Positions 12,301-21,945 of a stretch of 64,000 nt of DNA are shown one piece after another. The notes below the pieces were generated by a model. That model saw nothing but the letters and a program-made list of their open reading frames with translations. It was not told the DNA's origin and did not search any database. Source of the stretch: Ligula intestinalis (Eukaryota > Platyhelminthes > Cestoda > Diphyllobothriidea > Diphyllobothriidae); assembly GCA_036362985.1 (NCBI GenBank), contig JAYGXS010000007.1:20585162-20649161 (forward strand), written 5' to 3'. The translations under genes and the position numbers were made by a program. Positions within the stretch are counted from its first letter, which is position 1. Each line of letters starts with the position of its first letter.

Positions 12301-14561
12301 CGTGAACTCGAGATCGATTGATTTTCTCGTCTGCCGAGCCAGACTTGTATGTGTTCGCGCATCCCCTTTTCCAGACGTTGCGTTGTTCACCCAGTCTAGT
12401 GAACTGGGCTGATGCGATTTGAAGATAACATGAAAATTCCCCAGGCTCGATGGCAATTAGTGCCTGTGAGACATAAGGTTTGTTAACAACTCATGAAACT
12501 CCTCGCAGATTTCCCGTTCATAGTCTCACCTCGATCGAATCTGCCAATTCAGAATAAACACCCAAAACTGGTGGACATATGTACTGCAGTATCGTAAGAC
12601 AGTTTGACTGTCAAGTTTGATGGTGAAAAAGGCATGGTTAAGCAGGATGAAGACAGGCACAGTGACTCGCGTGTGAATTAGTGATAGTGGCCTGACCTGA
12701 CTTCCAATGTCTCCCATGTCAAGAAGACGGATATTGGGTTCGGGTTTAGGTAGCGGACACGGGGGATTCCGCAGGACGACTGTTTGATCACCACGTGCTG
12801 CAGGCAATGCGTAAAGAAAGCGCGTGTGACTTGCGTCTAAGTTAGATTATGGAGAAAATAGACTAGCGCTTTATCTACCAAACTCTGCTTACACCTGAAG
12901 GCGGGTGATGGCGCACGTAGCCGGCGCAGTCGGAGCCGACCCCAAGCCCGCAGCTCCATCTGGCTCGAATCTCACGGAGTTGAGAACATAACACCAAAAG
13001 CACATGTTAAGCTTAATTGCGGTCTGCATTTCTTATGCAGCATTTTTCGCATTCTCTGCCTCTGCGCCCTCCCATCGATTCGGTGTGAAGGCGAAGTCTA
13101 GGAGACCGGAGATGGAAGAGGGCTCATATTCAGGCACTTTTGCGGTAAACAACCGGGAAAAATCAACAGAAAACAAGCAGGGGGTGGCGCCTCACATCAT
13201 ATCTGCGTGGGAGAACCATTACGGTGGCATCAGAAAGGAGCCAGTCTACCAGCCAGCCAGATACTCCACACGAACACACACTGGCTTAAATGCGCTTTTG
13301 GAGTTATCCAATCAGTTGGCAACTTTCCATGCCGCGGCTTTCAGCCTATTGTGATAACTTCAACCGCGAGCCGTCGATCGGATTCTCTATTCATATGCAT
13401 AGTTCCCAGCCCCCGCATAAAGCGATCACTTGACTGGTGCAGAGAATGGGCCAGTCGCTGCTATATTTAGTGACCTCCTCTACGCGCAATACGTACACGA
13501 ACTGGCTCACAAAATTAAAGCACTGCAGATTTCCACAAAAAAGGAATTCAGCGTCTCATATTTCACATGCGTGAGAGTGCCATTAAGGCCACATAAAAAA
13601 GCAGCCATTGCAGCCTGACTCTCAGTCCACCAGTCAACCACACCGCACATGAGACACATTGGTTTGACTTCCGTCTACGAACTCAGTGACACAACCCGGG
13701 CATCCTTGTCACACATCCTAGCATACACCAGCTGTTCAAACTCTGCATTTGAAAGGCTTTTAACATATCATGCGAACGTGAATGGCAGCAAAAATGCGCA
13801 AACGAGGATGTCCAAGGTCGGACAGAAATTCGACCAATCAAACGTTGCCCTTGGCGGTCTGGCATGCCAACTAGACCGATGCCTTATATTACTGGTTGGA
13901 TAAACCGCCAAGCATCTTTGGAGTTAGCGTGATATCGGCAAGCGCACTGTCCGTGGGTGAGTTGGTTGGGATGGTTTCTTTAAAAAAGGAGAAACGAGTA
14001 TGTCCAAGGTCAGACAGGAATTCGACCAATCAAATAGTGTCCTTGACGGCTGAATTTATTTGGCCAGGTAGATAGACCTTTAGGCCCCTCGGGAGTTAGC
14101 GCGACATCAGCCCGCGCAGGGTTTGTGGCCAAGTCGATTAGTATTCCTCCTTTTAAAAATATTTCGCCACAGAAACCTTGTCACCTGCTACAGCTTTTTT
14201 TAAATTCACATTCTCTTAACCTTCAAATAAAGCCGGGTCAATCGTCGGAAGATGGGTTGATGAGGCAAGATACTACGAGGGAGCCAGTAATACCGCAAGC
14301 CATCCCAAAGCCGGTAAGTAATTAGTGAGCTTAACGTTTGACCGTTTGTTTGGGTTATCATCTCTTTGCTGGATGATTTATTTTCTAAATTTAAACTTTG
14401 CAGCCAACTTCACTCAACTCATGTGGGCATCAACCAGCGAGATTGGTGTGGGCGTGGTGTTGGATCACAGACCTCGCCGGTCCGTTGTTGTCTGTTTCTA
14501 CAGCCCTGCAGGGAATACAGCTGATGGCTACCAGTTCAATGTGGACAATTACCTTCATTAG
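6164..14561 (+). CDS. CAP gene A: two-CAP-domain GAPR-1/VAL-like protein (5' end missing)
   Basis: I reconstruct a spliced gene from seven exons: 6164-6355, 8234-8493, 9267-9353, 11456-11560, 11651-11783, 14233-14313 and 14404-14561. Each exon has AG before and GT after it, and intron phases agree at every junction (1, 0, 0, 0, 1, 1). The joined frame stays open for 337 codons to the TAG at 14559-14561. Order of parts: C-terminal half of a CAP domain (GHFSQVVW motif), a proline-rich linker, then a complete second CAP domain. CAP (SCP/TAPS) proteins of the GAPR-1/GLIPR2 group are usually non-secreted and peripheral to membranes, and the biochemical role in flatworms is uncertain. The 5' exons for the first half of CAP1 were not found, and a damaged candidate lies just upstream. 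Introns hold PLE and tRNA-like elements. Exon calls are strong; whether the gene is expressed is unknown. Confidence 0.8.
7398..7538 (-). mobile_element. TIR-flanked tRNA-like element, copy A
   Basis: A 141-bp unit bounded by inverted 13-15-mers (ttgacccaagtgt at 7398, tcacacttggatcaa at 7524). The interior 7422-7502, on the minus strand, is tRNA-like: acceptor strands GCGTTTG and CAAACGC, a D-arm GCTTAGTGGTAGAGC (A box) and GGGTTCAAATCCC (B box). The anticodon region is long and does not form a normal 5-bp stem, so it is a tRNA-derived repeat rather than a working tRNA. It lies in a gene A intron. Confidence 0.65.
7667..7937. repeat. Near-perfect 270-bp palindrome of two tRNA-like units (copies B and C)
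   Basis: Arm 7667-7797 (aagttggtttggcagatttg onward) is the reverse complement of 7803-7937 (ending aaatctaccaaaccaactta) with few mismatches. Each arm carries one tRNA-like unit, minus strand at 7721-7801 and plus strand at 7803-7875. The outer inverted ends are 7697-7711 and 7885-7899; the inner ends are missing, so two copies are fused head to head. As RNA, the intron would fold into a long hairpin. Confidence 0.8.
8234..8493 (+). CDS. Gene A exon: proline-rich repeat linker
   Basis: The exon follows the acceptor ttttttgacag and ends at the donor gtacgt, phase 1 to phase 0. It encodes a low-complexity linker of about 87 residues between the two CAP domains. From 8284 it is built of four 42-bp units (8284-8325, 8326-8367, 8368-8409, 8410-8451), each coding 14 residues on the plan [PS]A[KQ]Px[IV]PVxxPIxR, plus a partial fifth. 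No known catalytic motif is present. The linker is probably extended and could bind SH3-, WW- or profilin-type proteins, but that is inference. Gene C has an unrelated short linker at the same place. Confidence 0.8.
9017..9160 (+). mobile_element. TIR-flanked tRNA-like element, copy D
   Basis: A 144-bp unit between tcgacccaagtgtga (9017) and tcacaattgggtcaa (9146). The interior has TTTGTAGCTCAGCGGTTAAAG (A box) and a diverged B box, aattcaaatcc. Same family as copies A to C but opposite to copy A. It sits in the intron before the second linker exon of gene A. A lone end, gagttgacccaatt, lies at about 8965. Confidence 0.6.
9267..9353 (+). CDS. Gene A exon: duplicated proline-rich linker exon
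   Basis: An 87-nt phase 0-0 exon follows the acceptor atttcttag and ends at the donor gtacgt. It codes 29 residues, opening PAKPKVLDVRLIYR and ending NDNH, a copy of the 14-residue unit and of the NDYH end of the preceding linker exon. The intron start is also duplicated: catgtacgta followed by aattcatt occurs at 8491 and 9351. The exon therefore arose by tandem duplication of exon plus splice donor. It could be skipped or included without a frame change. Confidence 0.75.
9545..10290 (-). mobile_element. PLE GIY-YIG endonuclease fragment
   Basis: The minus strand reads SFLCSCGTGYIGRTTNRLRK near 10090-10145, a clear PLE GIY-YIG motif. It continues as YPKETIRVAYWTPANFSKGL and VLANAVAIRP, then drifts through frameshifts to about 9600. 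The RT part is absent. Same subfamily as the fragment at 45360-45735. It lies in a gene A intron. Confidence 0.85.
10291..11455. other. AT-rich intronic stretch of gene A, no supported feature
   Basis: The region contains an inverted 20-mer-scale match around agactcgatcgctcgattc near 10720-10750 and otherwise plain AT-rich sequence. No repeat family seen elsewhere in the window is recognised. Confidence 0.4.
11456..14561 (+). CDS. Gene A exons: complete CAP domain 2
   Basis: Four exons, 11456-11560 (phase 0-0), 11651-11783 (133 nt), 14233-14313 (81 nt) and 14404-14561 (158 nt with stop), encode a CAP domain. In order they carry AIVTAHNELR (helix 1), ELQSLAQKWAESLKSSHN (helix 2), GQPVGQNIF (normally GEN), RWVDEARYYEG (normally WYxE), NFTQLMW (normally HFTQ) and VVCFYSPAGN (CAP2 signature). 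Two pocket residues of the canonical His-Glu-Glu-His set are changed (Glu to Gln, His to Asn), so this domain is likely structural or ligand-binding rather than metal-binding. Exon 11456-11560 also contains an in-frame ATG at 11474, so a shorter CAP2-only product from an internal promoter is possible. Confidence 0.85.
11990..12400 (-). mobile_element. PLE endonuclease-tail fragment
   Basis: A minus frame of 122 codons carries VWLGRRENQSISSSRLAHLI, DARETFKVIYQAQ and KGLRKRVLATAEAVAIRL, typical of the region after the GIY-YIG core in PLEs. It is related to 3031-3450. It lies in a gene A intron between the 133-nt and 81-nt CAP2 exons. Confidence 0.8.
13800..14143 (+). repeat. Direct tandem repeat in gene A intron
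   Basis: Two diverged copies, about 13800-13970 and 13985-14143, share tgtccaaggtc and gacag, then attcgaccaatcaaa, followed by ggagttagcg and gatatcg-like blocks in the same order. The reading frame over the first copy has no recognisable product. Confidence 0.6.
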
Positions 14562-14739
14562 GAGGATAGACTTTGCTTCAAAAATCACGTGCAACGGTCG
14601 ACGGAGAGGACTGCGCATTTCTTCTCTTATTTTTTGATGTATAATTTCGTTTACGTATAGTGTGTTTTATTTAAGCTCTACAGATGTACAATCTACTACA
14701 GTTTCTGCCTAAGATAATCGTAATTAAAAAAAATATTTC

Positions 14740-14745
14740 AATAAA
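14740..14745 (+). promoter_or_regulatory. Candidate polyadenylation signal of gene A
   Basis: AATAAA lies 179 bases after the gene A stop codon in an AT-rich stretch, a plausible distance for a short 3' UTR. This is based on the motif alone. Confidence 0.5.
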
Positions 14746-15249
14746 ACTTTCGCGTGTGGAATTCTGGCGATGAATGAAGATGCAAAAGAGCGGTATTGAA
14801 AGACGACTGAACCGAAAAGAATAATTTTTAAACCTTTTGAACTGTGAAAGTCAATCAACCTTGGCATATAATACTATATTACAATTGATGGTTATGGTGA
14901 GGGATATTGTCCACGTGAGTTTGACGGTTAACTGTGGTCTGTTATCTATACATATTAATACTTAGCGTTGCATATAAAGTCGGCTTTAAAAGCATTTCCA
15001 GTCGTGCAATACAAACTTCGCAGAGCAGTACATCGTAATCGTTAACATATTTATGTACTTAGAGAATAAAAATTACTGGGAAGTGTTTTCAATATCCTTT
15101 GAGCTCTCTACTGGTAATAAAAATAAAAAAATACCTCAGTTATATTCTTGCAAGCGAACAACAAAAGTCGATTGGTCAGTCAAAATGGCAATAAAACATG
15201 ACTACTCTTTTATCCCAAGTAGTATAATAAATATATTGTCTCCGCCGCG

Positions 15250-15680
15250 GGTAGGCTAGTGACTGTCGGAGGTGCTTGGTGCATTACAGTTTGCACTTAC
15301 ATTTACCAAGGTGGAGAGGAAAACCTTTTCAGGAAGAATATTCCCCGCGGCAATTACTTTGTTGCTGAAGAAGAATTTTCGTCCATCGATTCTTGCTTTG
15401 CGGGGGCGTAGTTTAAGTAGGTGACCACGCAAAGTTAGCATACCAGCCTGTGTAAAAGAATTTTCGGGGACAAAGCAACGATCCAGGCCATTTATAATAC
15501 GCAATGTCAGTATGGGATCCCGTCGTTGTTGCCTGTAGGAAAGAATAAATAGGTTGAGGGTCGACAGTCCATTTTGATAGGGCAATGTTCCCAGACTTTT
15601 AACCATTTTTGTGGCTTGCCCCTGATCCTTCTCTAAGACAGTACAGTCTTTGACAGTCCAAGGTCTCTGCAGTCAAGGCC
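15250..15680 (-). mobile_element. LINE (CR1/jockey-like) 3' end, copy 1
   Basis: The minus frame carries LRGHLLKLRPRKARIDGRKF and IAAGNILPEKV, the highly conserved C-terminal tail of CR1/jockey-like reverse transcriptases (usual form HPLKL with WNxLP). It is truncated at about 15680, where a PLE tail begins. A second copy of the same region starts at 16140. Confidence 0.75.
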
Positions 15681-15689
15681 ACACTTTCT

Positions 15690-16135
15690 AGCAAGTGGTG
15701 GCGATAGTATGAGCCGAGGATTACTCGAGTCATGGTTCACGGGTCCACAGTCCATAAACAAGTGCAACGACTTGCCCAATCCATATTTGGTGCTGCGGCT
15801 CAATGTGGCCAAAGCAAGTGCCCACTTGGCGAACGGACAGACCACCGCGTCGTCTTACGTCAACGCCCTGGAGCAATATGGCCGAGCATTCAGCAAATTC
15901 AGTTCCACCACGCGTAATGGATGTTCAGCAAGTCAGGGCTCGCGTACCGGTAGTCAAGCCATGAACACACAAGAGGGCAATTATCGTTAATTGTCGTTAT
16001 ATGTTTGCAGTAATGACTATGTCCTATAAATACTACAATATCCTGTGCATGTGGGACCCGCCTTTGCCACTTCTTTCTGCTCATGCCTCTGATGAAGAAT
16101 CCACGAGAAGTATCGAAACTTCAGGGAAATAAAAG
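15690..16135 (+). mobile_element. PLE 3' tail lying between two LINE ends
   Basis: The plus strand reads MSRGLLESWFTGPQS and IFGAAAQCGQSKCPL-type sequence matching the PLE tails at 35270-35420 and 24530-24720. It ends with a 31-nt hammerhead-like core (16089-16119) and aaataaaag. The element is only about 450 bp, so it is a 5'-truncated insertion. Confidence 0.7.
16089..16119 (+). ncRNA. Hammerhead-like 31-nt core (decayed helix II)
   Basis: CTGATGA, 19 nt, GAAAC at the end of a PLE tail. Helix II pairing is poor in this copy, so it is probably inactive. Confidence 0.4.
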
Positions 16136-16139
16136 TGCC

Positions 16140-17330
16140 TTCCCAGCGTTCCACGCTGCAATTACCCTGTTACTGAAGAATAATTTTCGTCGATCGATTT
16201 TTGCTTTTCCTGGAAGTAATTTAAGGAGATGATCACGCAAAGTTGGCGTATAAGTCTGGATAAAAAATCATCGGGGACGAGGCAACAATACAGATTATTT
16301 ATAACGTGGAAGGCCAGTATAAGATTCCCTCGTAGTTGCCTGCAGACCAGGGAAAATGGATTCAGCGTTGACAGTCCGCTTTCATAGGGCAGTATGCAAC
16401 GACCTCTGACCATTCCCTCGATCGCCTCTGGCTATTCTCTAAAATCGTGAGTCTTTGACCTTCCAAGGTTTCAATGTCTGTATACCAACATCTTCGTGCG
16501 GCCGAACATAGGTTCCAAGTATTTCAGAAAAGCATTCTCTTTCACACTCCATAAAGGCTCATCTAATCAGCTGCAATATAGATCTGGCTGACTTCGCCGT
16601 CTTCGTGCAGTTCAGTGTTGGCCTGAGTGAAGAAGTAATCAGTACGCTTAAGTCCTTCTGACTGTCAATTTTTTGCAGCGATGTGCCGTCTCAAAAAGTA
16701 AACCTCTGGGCTGGATGCTCTATAACTGCGAATTTAAAAAAGATGCATTTACTAGCATTGAAGGGCATAAGCCAAAGCTTTGACCAGTCCTCCAATCTGT
16801 TCAGGTTAGCTTGCAGAGGGTTTTCATCTGCTTTATTTGGGACGACTTTCCATAATTGCATATCGTCAGTGACCAGAATAACGTCACAGTCTAGGTTCCT
16901 GACCCAGTCGTTGATTAAAAGAAGGAATAATGTGGAAGTCATGAGCCCTGCGGGACACCGTTCACCGCAGGTACCCTCGAGGACTGATGACACCCGGCTT
17001 GTACTCTTTGGAACCTTCCGGTCAAAAAGTGTTCGATCCATAGGAAGAGGTTTCCGCAAACTCCTATGCTGCGCAGTTTATTCAAAAAGCATTTGTGAAG
17101 GACACTGTTGAAATCCTTTTTTGAAGTCAATGAAGATGGCATGTACCATTCTGCCTTCGTCAGGTATTTTGGCCCAGCGATCAAGTGAGAAGAGCAGGAC
17201 CTACCACTGCGAAAGCCTTGTTGAGCATCGGAAAGGAGGTGATTCTGCTGGTGGAACTGCATCAACGCCTTCTTAATTACTTTGTCCATTGGCTTTGCAA
17301 CAAATGGAGGTAAGACTCAGTGGCCTGTAA
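16140..17330 (-). mobile_element. LINE (CR1/jockey-like) reverse transcriptase, degenerate
   Basis: Minus strand in order: QQGFRSGRSCSSHLI, DFNSVLHKCFLNKL (motif A, Asp kept), VNGVPQGS (motif B), then after a frameshift INDWVRNLDCD and VTDDMQLW (motif C, normally YADD) and LNRLEDWSKLWLMPFNASKC. The 3' tail reaches about 16140. Frameshifts and stops show it is dead. Confidence 0.85.
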
Positions 17331-17565
17331 TTATTCGCAGATTTTCGGCCTCAACACTTGAACGGCGGAGTGTTCGTCGGGGTTTTCAAATGGGGGGGTA
17401 GGCACCCAGTAGCAAATGACATCTGGAATCGTAAGGGTAAGGATAAAGCCATTTCAGAAGCTAGCTCCTGCAACAACTGGGCCGGGAATGCATCGGGACC
17501 TGGGAAAGGCGATTATTTCAAGTTGAGTAACTCCGTATTAGTTATTTCTTCAGCGAAAAGGACTG

Positions 17566-17592
17566 TCTTCGTCTTCGTCTTCGTCTTCATAA
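17566..17592 (+). repeat. GTCTTC microsatellite
   Basis: About four and a half head-to-tail hexamers (gtcttc), at the edge of a duplicated block: the sequence around 17540 recurs in altered form at 17680-17740. Confidence 0.7.
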
Positions 17593-17772
17593 GTAAGCGC
17601 GCAAGTAGGATTCAGTCAACAGCTTAGCCGGGATTGCATCGGGGCCTGAAGAGGTCAATTCTTTCAAATTTAGAAGCTCAATCCTTATTATATCTTCGGT
17701 GAAGAGAACTGTATCAAAAAAATGGAATCGAATCGTCTTCATAAGTGTGGGATAAAAAACCGCGTTCTGTCG

Positions 17773-18093
17773 TCATGACGGATCGGAAAACCTGAGAGCC
17801 ATGTTTACCTTTATCCTTATTCCCTGAGATTTCTCGATATTCGACAGTTCAAAATAGGGGATAGGAATCTTGTTCCGTGTGTTCTGCCTTATATAACTGT
17901 AAAGAACATTTGGATTAACCACGGCACCGTTAAACAGATCTTGGTTGAAGATCTGTCGGTCTCTGATGATATAACTATTGACTCGGTTCGTCTGAAATTT
18001 GTAACTATTGAGGGATTCAGGCGTCCTATCAATAAGAGAGCTTTTCCACAGTTTCATCTTTTTGCTGAATTCTATTTTTAAAGGTGGAGTCAA
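17773..18093 (-). mobile_element. LINE linker region between endonuclease and RT
   Basis: A minus frame of 106 codons has FSKKMKLWKSSLIDRTPESL, NSYIIRDRQIFNQDLF and LYSYIRQNTRNKIPIPYF. The LYSYIRQN-type motif is typical of the stretch just before the RT of CR1/jockey-like LINEs. Same orientation as the RT downstream at 16600-17330. Confidence 0.7.
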
Positions 18094-18099
18094 CTATTG

Positions 18100-19315
18100 A
18101 GGTCTGTTCGTTAGTTTTCTGCGCGGAATAGGGCAGGGACTAGAGATGAGGTTATGGACTACCTCTTTGAATTGTTTTCAAGCTTCTTCGACATTGTCGG
18201 AGAGTGTGGATACCTACTGAGTCAGTAAGTCAGTATATTTGAAGGATAGATAGGTAGATTGTCTTCGGGTTCCCTATTTGTACATATATGTCCTGGTACA
18301 AAAATATAGTTCAGTTTTTGGGCGAGGCCAATTGTGATGAACCTTGAGGTGGTACATGGTTTCTTGAGCAGATATTTAAACTCCTTGGGATTTTTAAGGA
18401 GAAAAACTATAGCTCTTGTGGGGTAAGAATCTGTTGGGATATGAGGTTTAGGAGAAAAACGTCCGATCTAGAAGAGAGGGTCCAATAGGGGGGAGGGAGA
18501 TTGCAGAGGTCACCGGGATCATCACCGAGTGCGGAAGATGTGGCCTGATACTTCCTTGATGATTTAAGAGTCTATAGGTGGTAAGTCTAAGATGGTTAAC
18601 CCTAACACCTACAATATTCCAGACCCTGGTTCCTTAGGAGAAAGGTGAAGTATTAGGAAGGCAGAGTAGACGGAACATTATATATTTTACAGATTTAGGG
18701 GAAAGTTTCCAATTGGTCTTGGAAGGCGTCCGACCGTGAGGCCCGTGGGAGAGGCCGGCATCGCCGCAACCGCGATGCGCGAGGCGCAATTCAAAGTGTC
18801 TTCTGACCGCAGTCATCCCGTGCGGCCGCCGAAAACTCGCTTTGTCTCGGTAGACAGGTGGTGATTGGGTGCACAGCGCAAGGTTGGCAAGGCGGTACTG
18901 GGTGTGTTCCTAGGTGGCTCAGATCATTGAGCGAGGACGGACAGGGGGTGCCGGCAAGATGCACCTGACCGCAGGCGGCATTAGGCGCGCAGGCCAAAGA
19001 CGCCATCCGTCAGATCTTGGGATCCAAGTGGCTACTAGGGCCACTATAAGACCACCGACAAGTTGGAAAAAAGGAAATATCCGCCCAGATCGTCGACAGT
19101 TCGTTGTGGGTCGAACCAAAGGTGAGCGTTTAGGCCACCAGGTTCGGCTGATACGATCGCTGTCGGAGTCATCACGGTATGCAGCTAGCCAGATAGGGAA
19201 GGCCACAGAGACCTTGGCATGTGATAAATGGTAGGAGAACCTAGTGATGTTAAAAACCACATGAACAAATTTTACCTAAATACAGCCAGTATTATTATAA
19301 TTGTAAATGGTAGGC
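18100..19315. other. LINE-embedded GC-variable stretch, no firm call
   Basis: Between LINE pieces lies a more GC-rich block (18700-19230), open on both strands for about 110 codons but without recognisable motifs. It may be 5' UTR or ORF1 of a LINE; this is inference from position only. Confidence 0.3.
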
Positions 19316-19319
19316 GGCG

Positions 19320-20000
19320 GTCAGTTCATAGTTAGCACGCACTGCTATACCGATCCAACTTTCGCTTAAAAACCTCAAGGAATTCCGACAAAACGAGATC
19401 CAGAGGAAGACTATTCCAAACTTCGACCACCTAGTTTGAGAATAAGTGCTTCCAACCGTCGAGCCTGGCCCCAGTCACACGTAGTTTAAGAGGATGACCC
19501 ATCAAGTTCGTTGTTGTTGCTAACTAAAAGATATTTCCTGATAAAGACAACAGCCCCGAACACGTAATATGCGGACTATTAGTATCAGGTCTCCCCGAAG
19601 TTAACTATAGCGCAATGGAAAGAAGTTGAGATTCGACAGCCGTGTTTCATAAGACTGCAAGCCCTGCCCCATAACAATTTTGGTCGCGCGTCTCTAAACC
19701 TTTTCGAGGATGTTGATGTCTTTCACGGCCCAGGGTCTCCAAGCTTATATAGCGGATTCTAATTGAGGTCGTACGAAGGCTCCGAAGAATTTTGTGAAGC
19801 AATCTTCATTGAAGGCAGAAAAATCTCGCTTGACGATGTATAGGACCGACATCGCAGACTTGGCTTTCTTGGCGCAGTGCAGGGAAGGATTAAGTGAGGG
19901 CGTGATCCAGTCATGGAACAAAGATCGTAGTTCCCTGCTCGAAATCGACACGCCAAATATTTGTTCAGAGGTCTTGCGGTTGGGCAGGCAAAGAAAATAA
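19320..20000 (-). mobile_element. LINE RT C-terminal fragment, copy 2
   Basis: The minus strand reads KAKSAMSVLYIVKRDFSAFN and FTKFFGAFVRPQLESAI, followed downstream by degenerate tail sequence. It aligns with the fragment at 57900-58440 (FGTFTRPQLEFAIQVWRPW). It is a separate copy lying between the endonuclease piece and the RT piece of the main LINE. Confidence 0.75.
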
Positions 20001-20039
20001 AGTGTATTCTCACATGAAAAAAAAAGTTAATTCCGGCCC

Positions 20040-20340
20040 AGTGAGAGTAAGCAAGTCACAGTGTAGAAGGCAACTTAGTGAACAGAAGGTAGATGAAGTT
20101 CATCTGCTGGCCCTCAAGAATTATTGTCGTAACTTTGACGTGGAGGGTGACAAGCAGGGTTTCAGTTTCATGTAGAAGCTGGTTGTCGAATGCCGATTTA
20201 GAGCAATCGGCAAAGGTGAAGCTCCGGATGATGGTAGGCGCATTAAAGTCCCCAACGATAAAAATATCTGACTGCGTAGCAAAGGCTTTAAGCTCACCCG
20301 CAATAGGGTATCAACTACAGGATCGTTTTTGAAAGTTGGT
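20040..20340 (-). mobile_element. LINE APE-type endonuclease fragment
   Basis: The minus strand reads SDIFIVGDFNAPTII followed by SFTFADCSKSAFDNQLL. The GDFNAP block is the conserved strand of the APE-like endonuclease of non-LTR retrotransposons. Only about 90 codons are readable. Confidence 0.75.
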
Positions 20341-21360
20341 ATGTTAAAGAGACGCCAGTGGCCATGCGCTCAGAGCCCACGGCCTCGAGTCATGCGCACA
20401 GGCAAACGGCGAACGCCAACGACTGCTCACGCAGCGCAAAGAATTATCGACCAACGAGCACACGCGACGATCGTTCAGGCAGACTGGGGAATTATCGATT
20501 TGAAGGAATACGTAATGAACGCTCACCTAACGAGGCAAAATATCGATCCGCTACAGACCAGAACAGTGGTCGCATGCTATTGGGCCAGGAGTATTCTAGA
20601 AGGCCAGAGCCTCATAAATAAGCTGGATTGGAGAAGCTAAGGATTCCGTTGTTTCTGCATTGCCCAGAATAAAGGCTTCCTATCAGAACCGCTCTCTTGG
20701 TTTCTTCTGCCTATTAGTCGGGTGACAACCTACTGGGCTATAACACTGTAGATCGTAAAGATATCGAGTCTTCAAGAGCCCCTATGCTCTTGCACTCAAC
20801 TATACTGCTTCCTGACAAGTCAGCTTAACAATTTTTTACGAAACAGGTTAACCGTTCCTCACAAATTATGTTATGCCTCCGCCTCTTCGGTTGTCTTTAT
20901 CTTTGCGGAACAGTCGAAATCCAGGTATTGCAGCCTCCCTATGAGAAGAAGACGATTCGATCGCTAAGCCAACACTGTGGGCAATGCGTGCTGGCAATCA
21001 CGTTTCCGTTCTTGGAATAACATATGGAAAGAGGTCGCATACATAAATTCACAGTTCATATATTTTTGTTAGTAGGCTTTTCGCGTTAGTATACGGGAAT
21101 GTTAACTTGGAGTTTATGCAAAATCCGTTTTCAACCCCTACGGAGTATACTGGAGTAGCTGTGCGGTCATTGGAACTGGCTTGATCCAGAAAGGGGCAAA
21201 ATTTCATTTGAATATCTGATATTTTTAGAAACCTAGCTTCTCTTCTGCTTTGATTCTGCGTGTCCTCAAATCTATAACTAATTCGCGGCGTTTCATCTTT
21301 TCGGCAGGATAGTTATCCGGTTGACAAAAAACACTCCCAATCTAAACTCGCAAGAACAAG

Positions 21361-21490
21361 AACCCGTGGCCCAATAGTAAGGGCGCTAGACCTTCGATCA
21401 AAAGATCGTGAGTTTGAATCTCGGGTGGCGCAGTGCCCGGGAGTGTGTGCGACTCACTGATGACGGCCAATGACCCAGAAATGGACCTTC
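21361..21490 (+). mobile_element. tRNA-derived SINE copy
   Basis: An A-box-like gtggcccaatagtaaggg and a B-box-like gagtttgaatctc stand about 35 bp apart. They are followed by the family-specific body gactcactgatgacggccaa and acccagaaatgg shared with copies at 31930, 32620, 33110, 35690 and 37370. Confidence 0.65.
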
Positions 21491-21540
21491 AATTATCCCA
21501 TGTTACTATACCAGAAAATTCGATGTCAAGATAAAATAAT

Positions 21541-21945
21541 CCTTTTCAAAGGCGAATTTGTGTTTCTTCTGCTTTACGTGGTCATAGACTAAATACAGCT
21601 TATCCTCGCGGTTGATTGCGAGCTGATGCTCATGCAACCTTGTGCCAAGGCGTCTGCCCTTTTCACCGACATAACTTGCAGTGGCTCATAGGCCGGAATC
21701 AACCATAAGACAGCAGATCATGAGGCCCAAGGACCCGTTACCTTTGACAGAACAATCAGCTGTGCTCTACAGCATACCATGCCAAGACTGCACTGCAAGG
21801 TATGTCGGTGAAACGGGCAGACGCTTTGGCCCAAGGTTGCATGAGCATCAGCTCGCAATCAACCGCGAGGATAAGCTGTATTTAGTCTATGACCACGTAA
21901 AGCAGAAGAAACACAAATTCGCCTTTGAAAAAGCAAGGAAAATAG
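21541..21945. repeat. Inverted repeat of PLE endonuclease sequence
   Basis: Arm 21541-21690 is a near-identical reverse complement of 21797-21945 (caaattcgcctttgaaaaag end). The outer arm is minus-strand PLE sequence and the inner one plus-strand, with about 105 bp between them. The identity is far higher than between other PLE copies here, so the pair formed recently or is kept alike by gene conversion. Confidence 0.85.

Noticed and set aside
13004..13354. Frame starting with a hydrophobic stretch (LIAVCISYAAFFAFSASA), signal-peptide-like
   Set aside because: It lies inside a gene A intron, has no recognisable mature domain and no supporting promoter or splice evidence.
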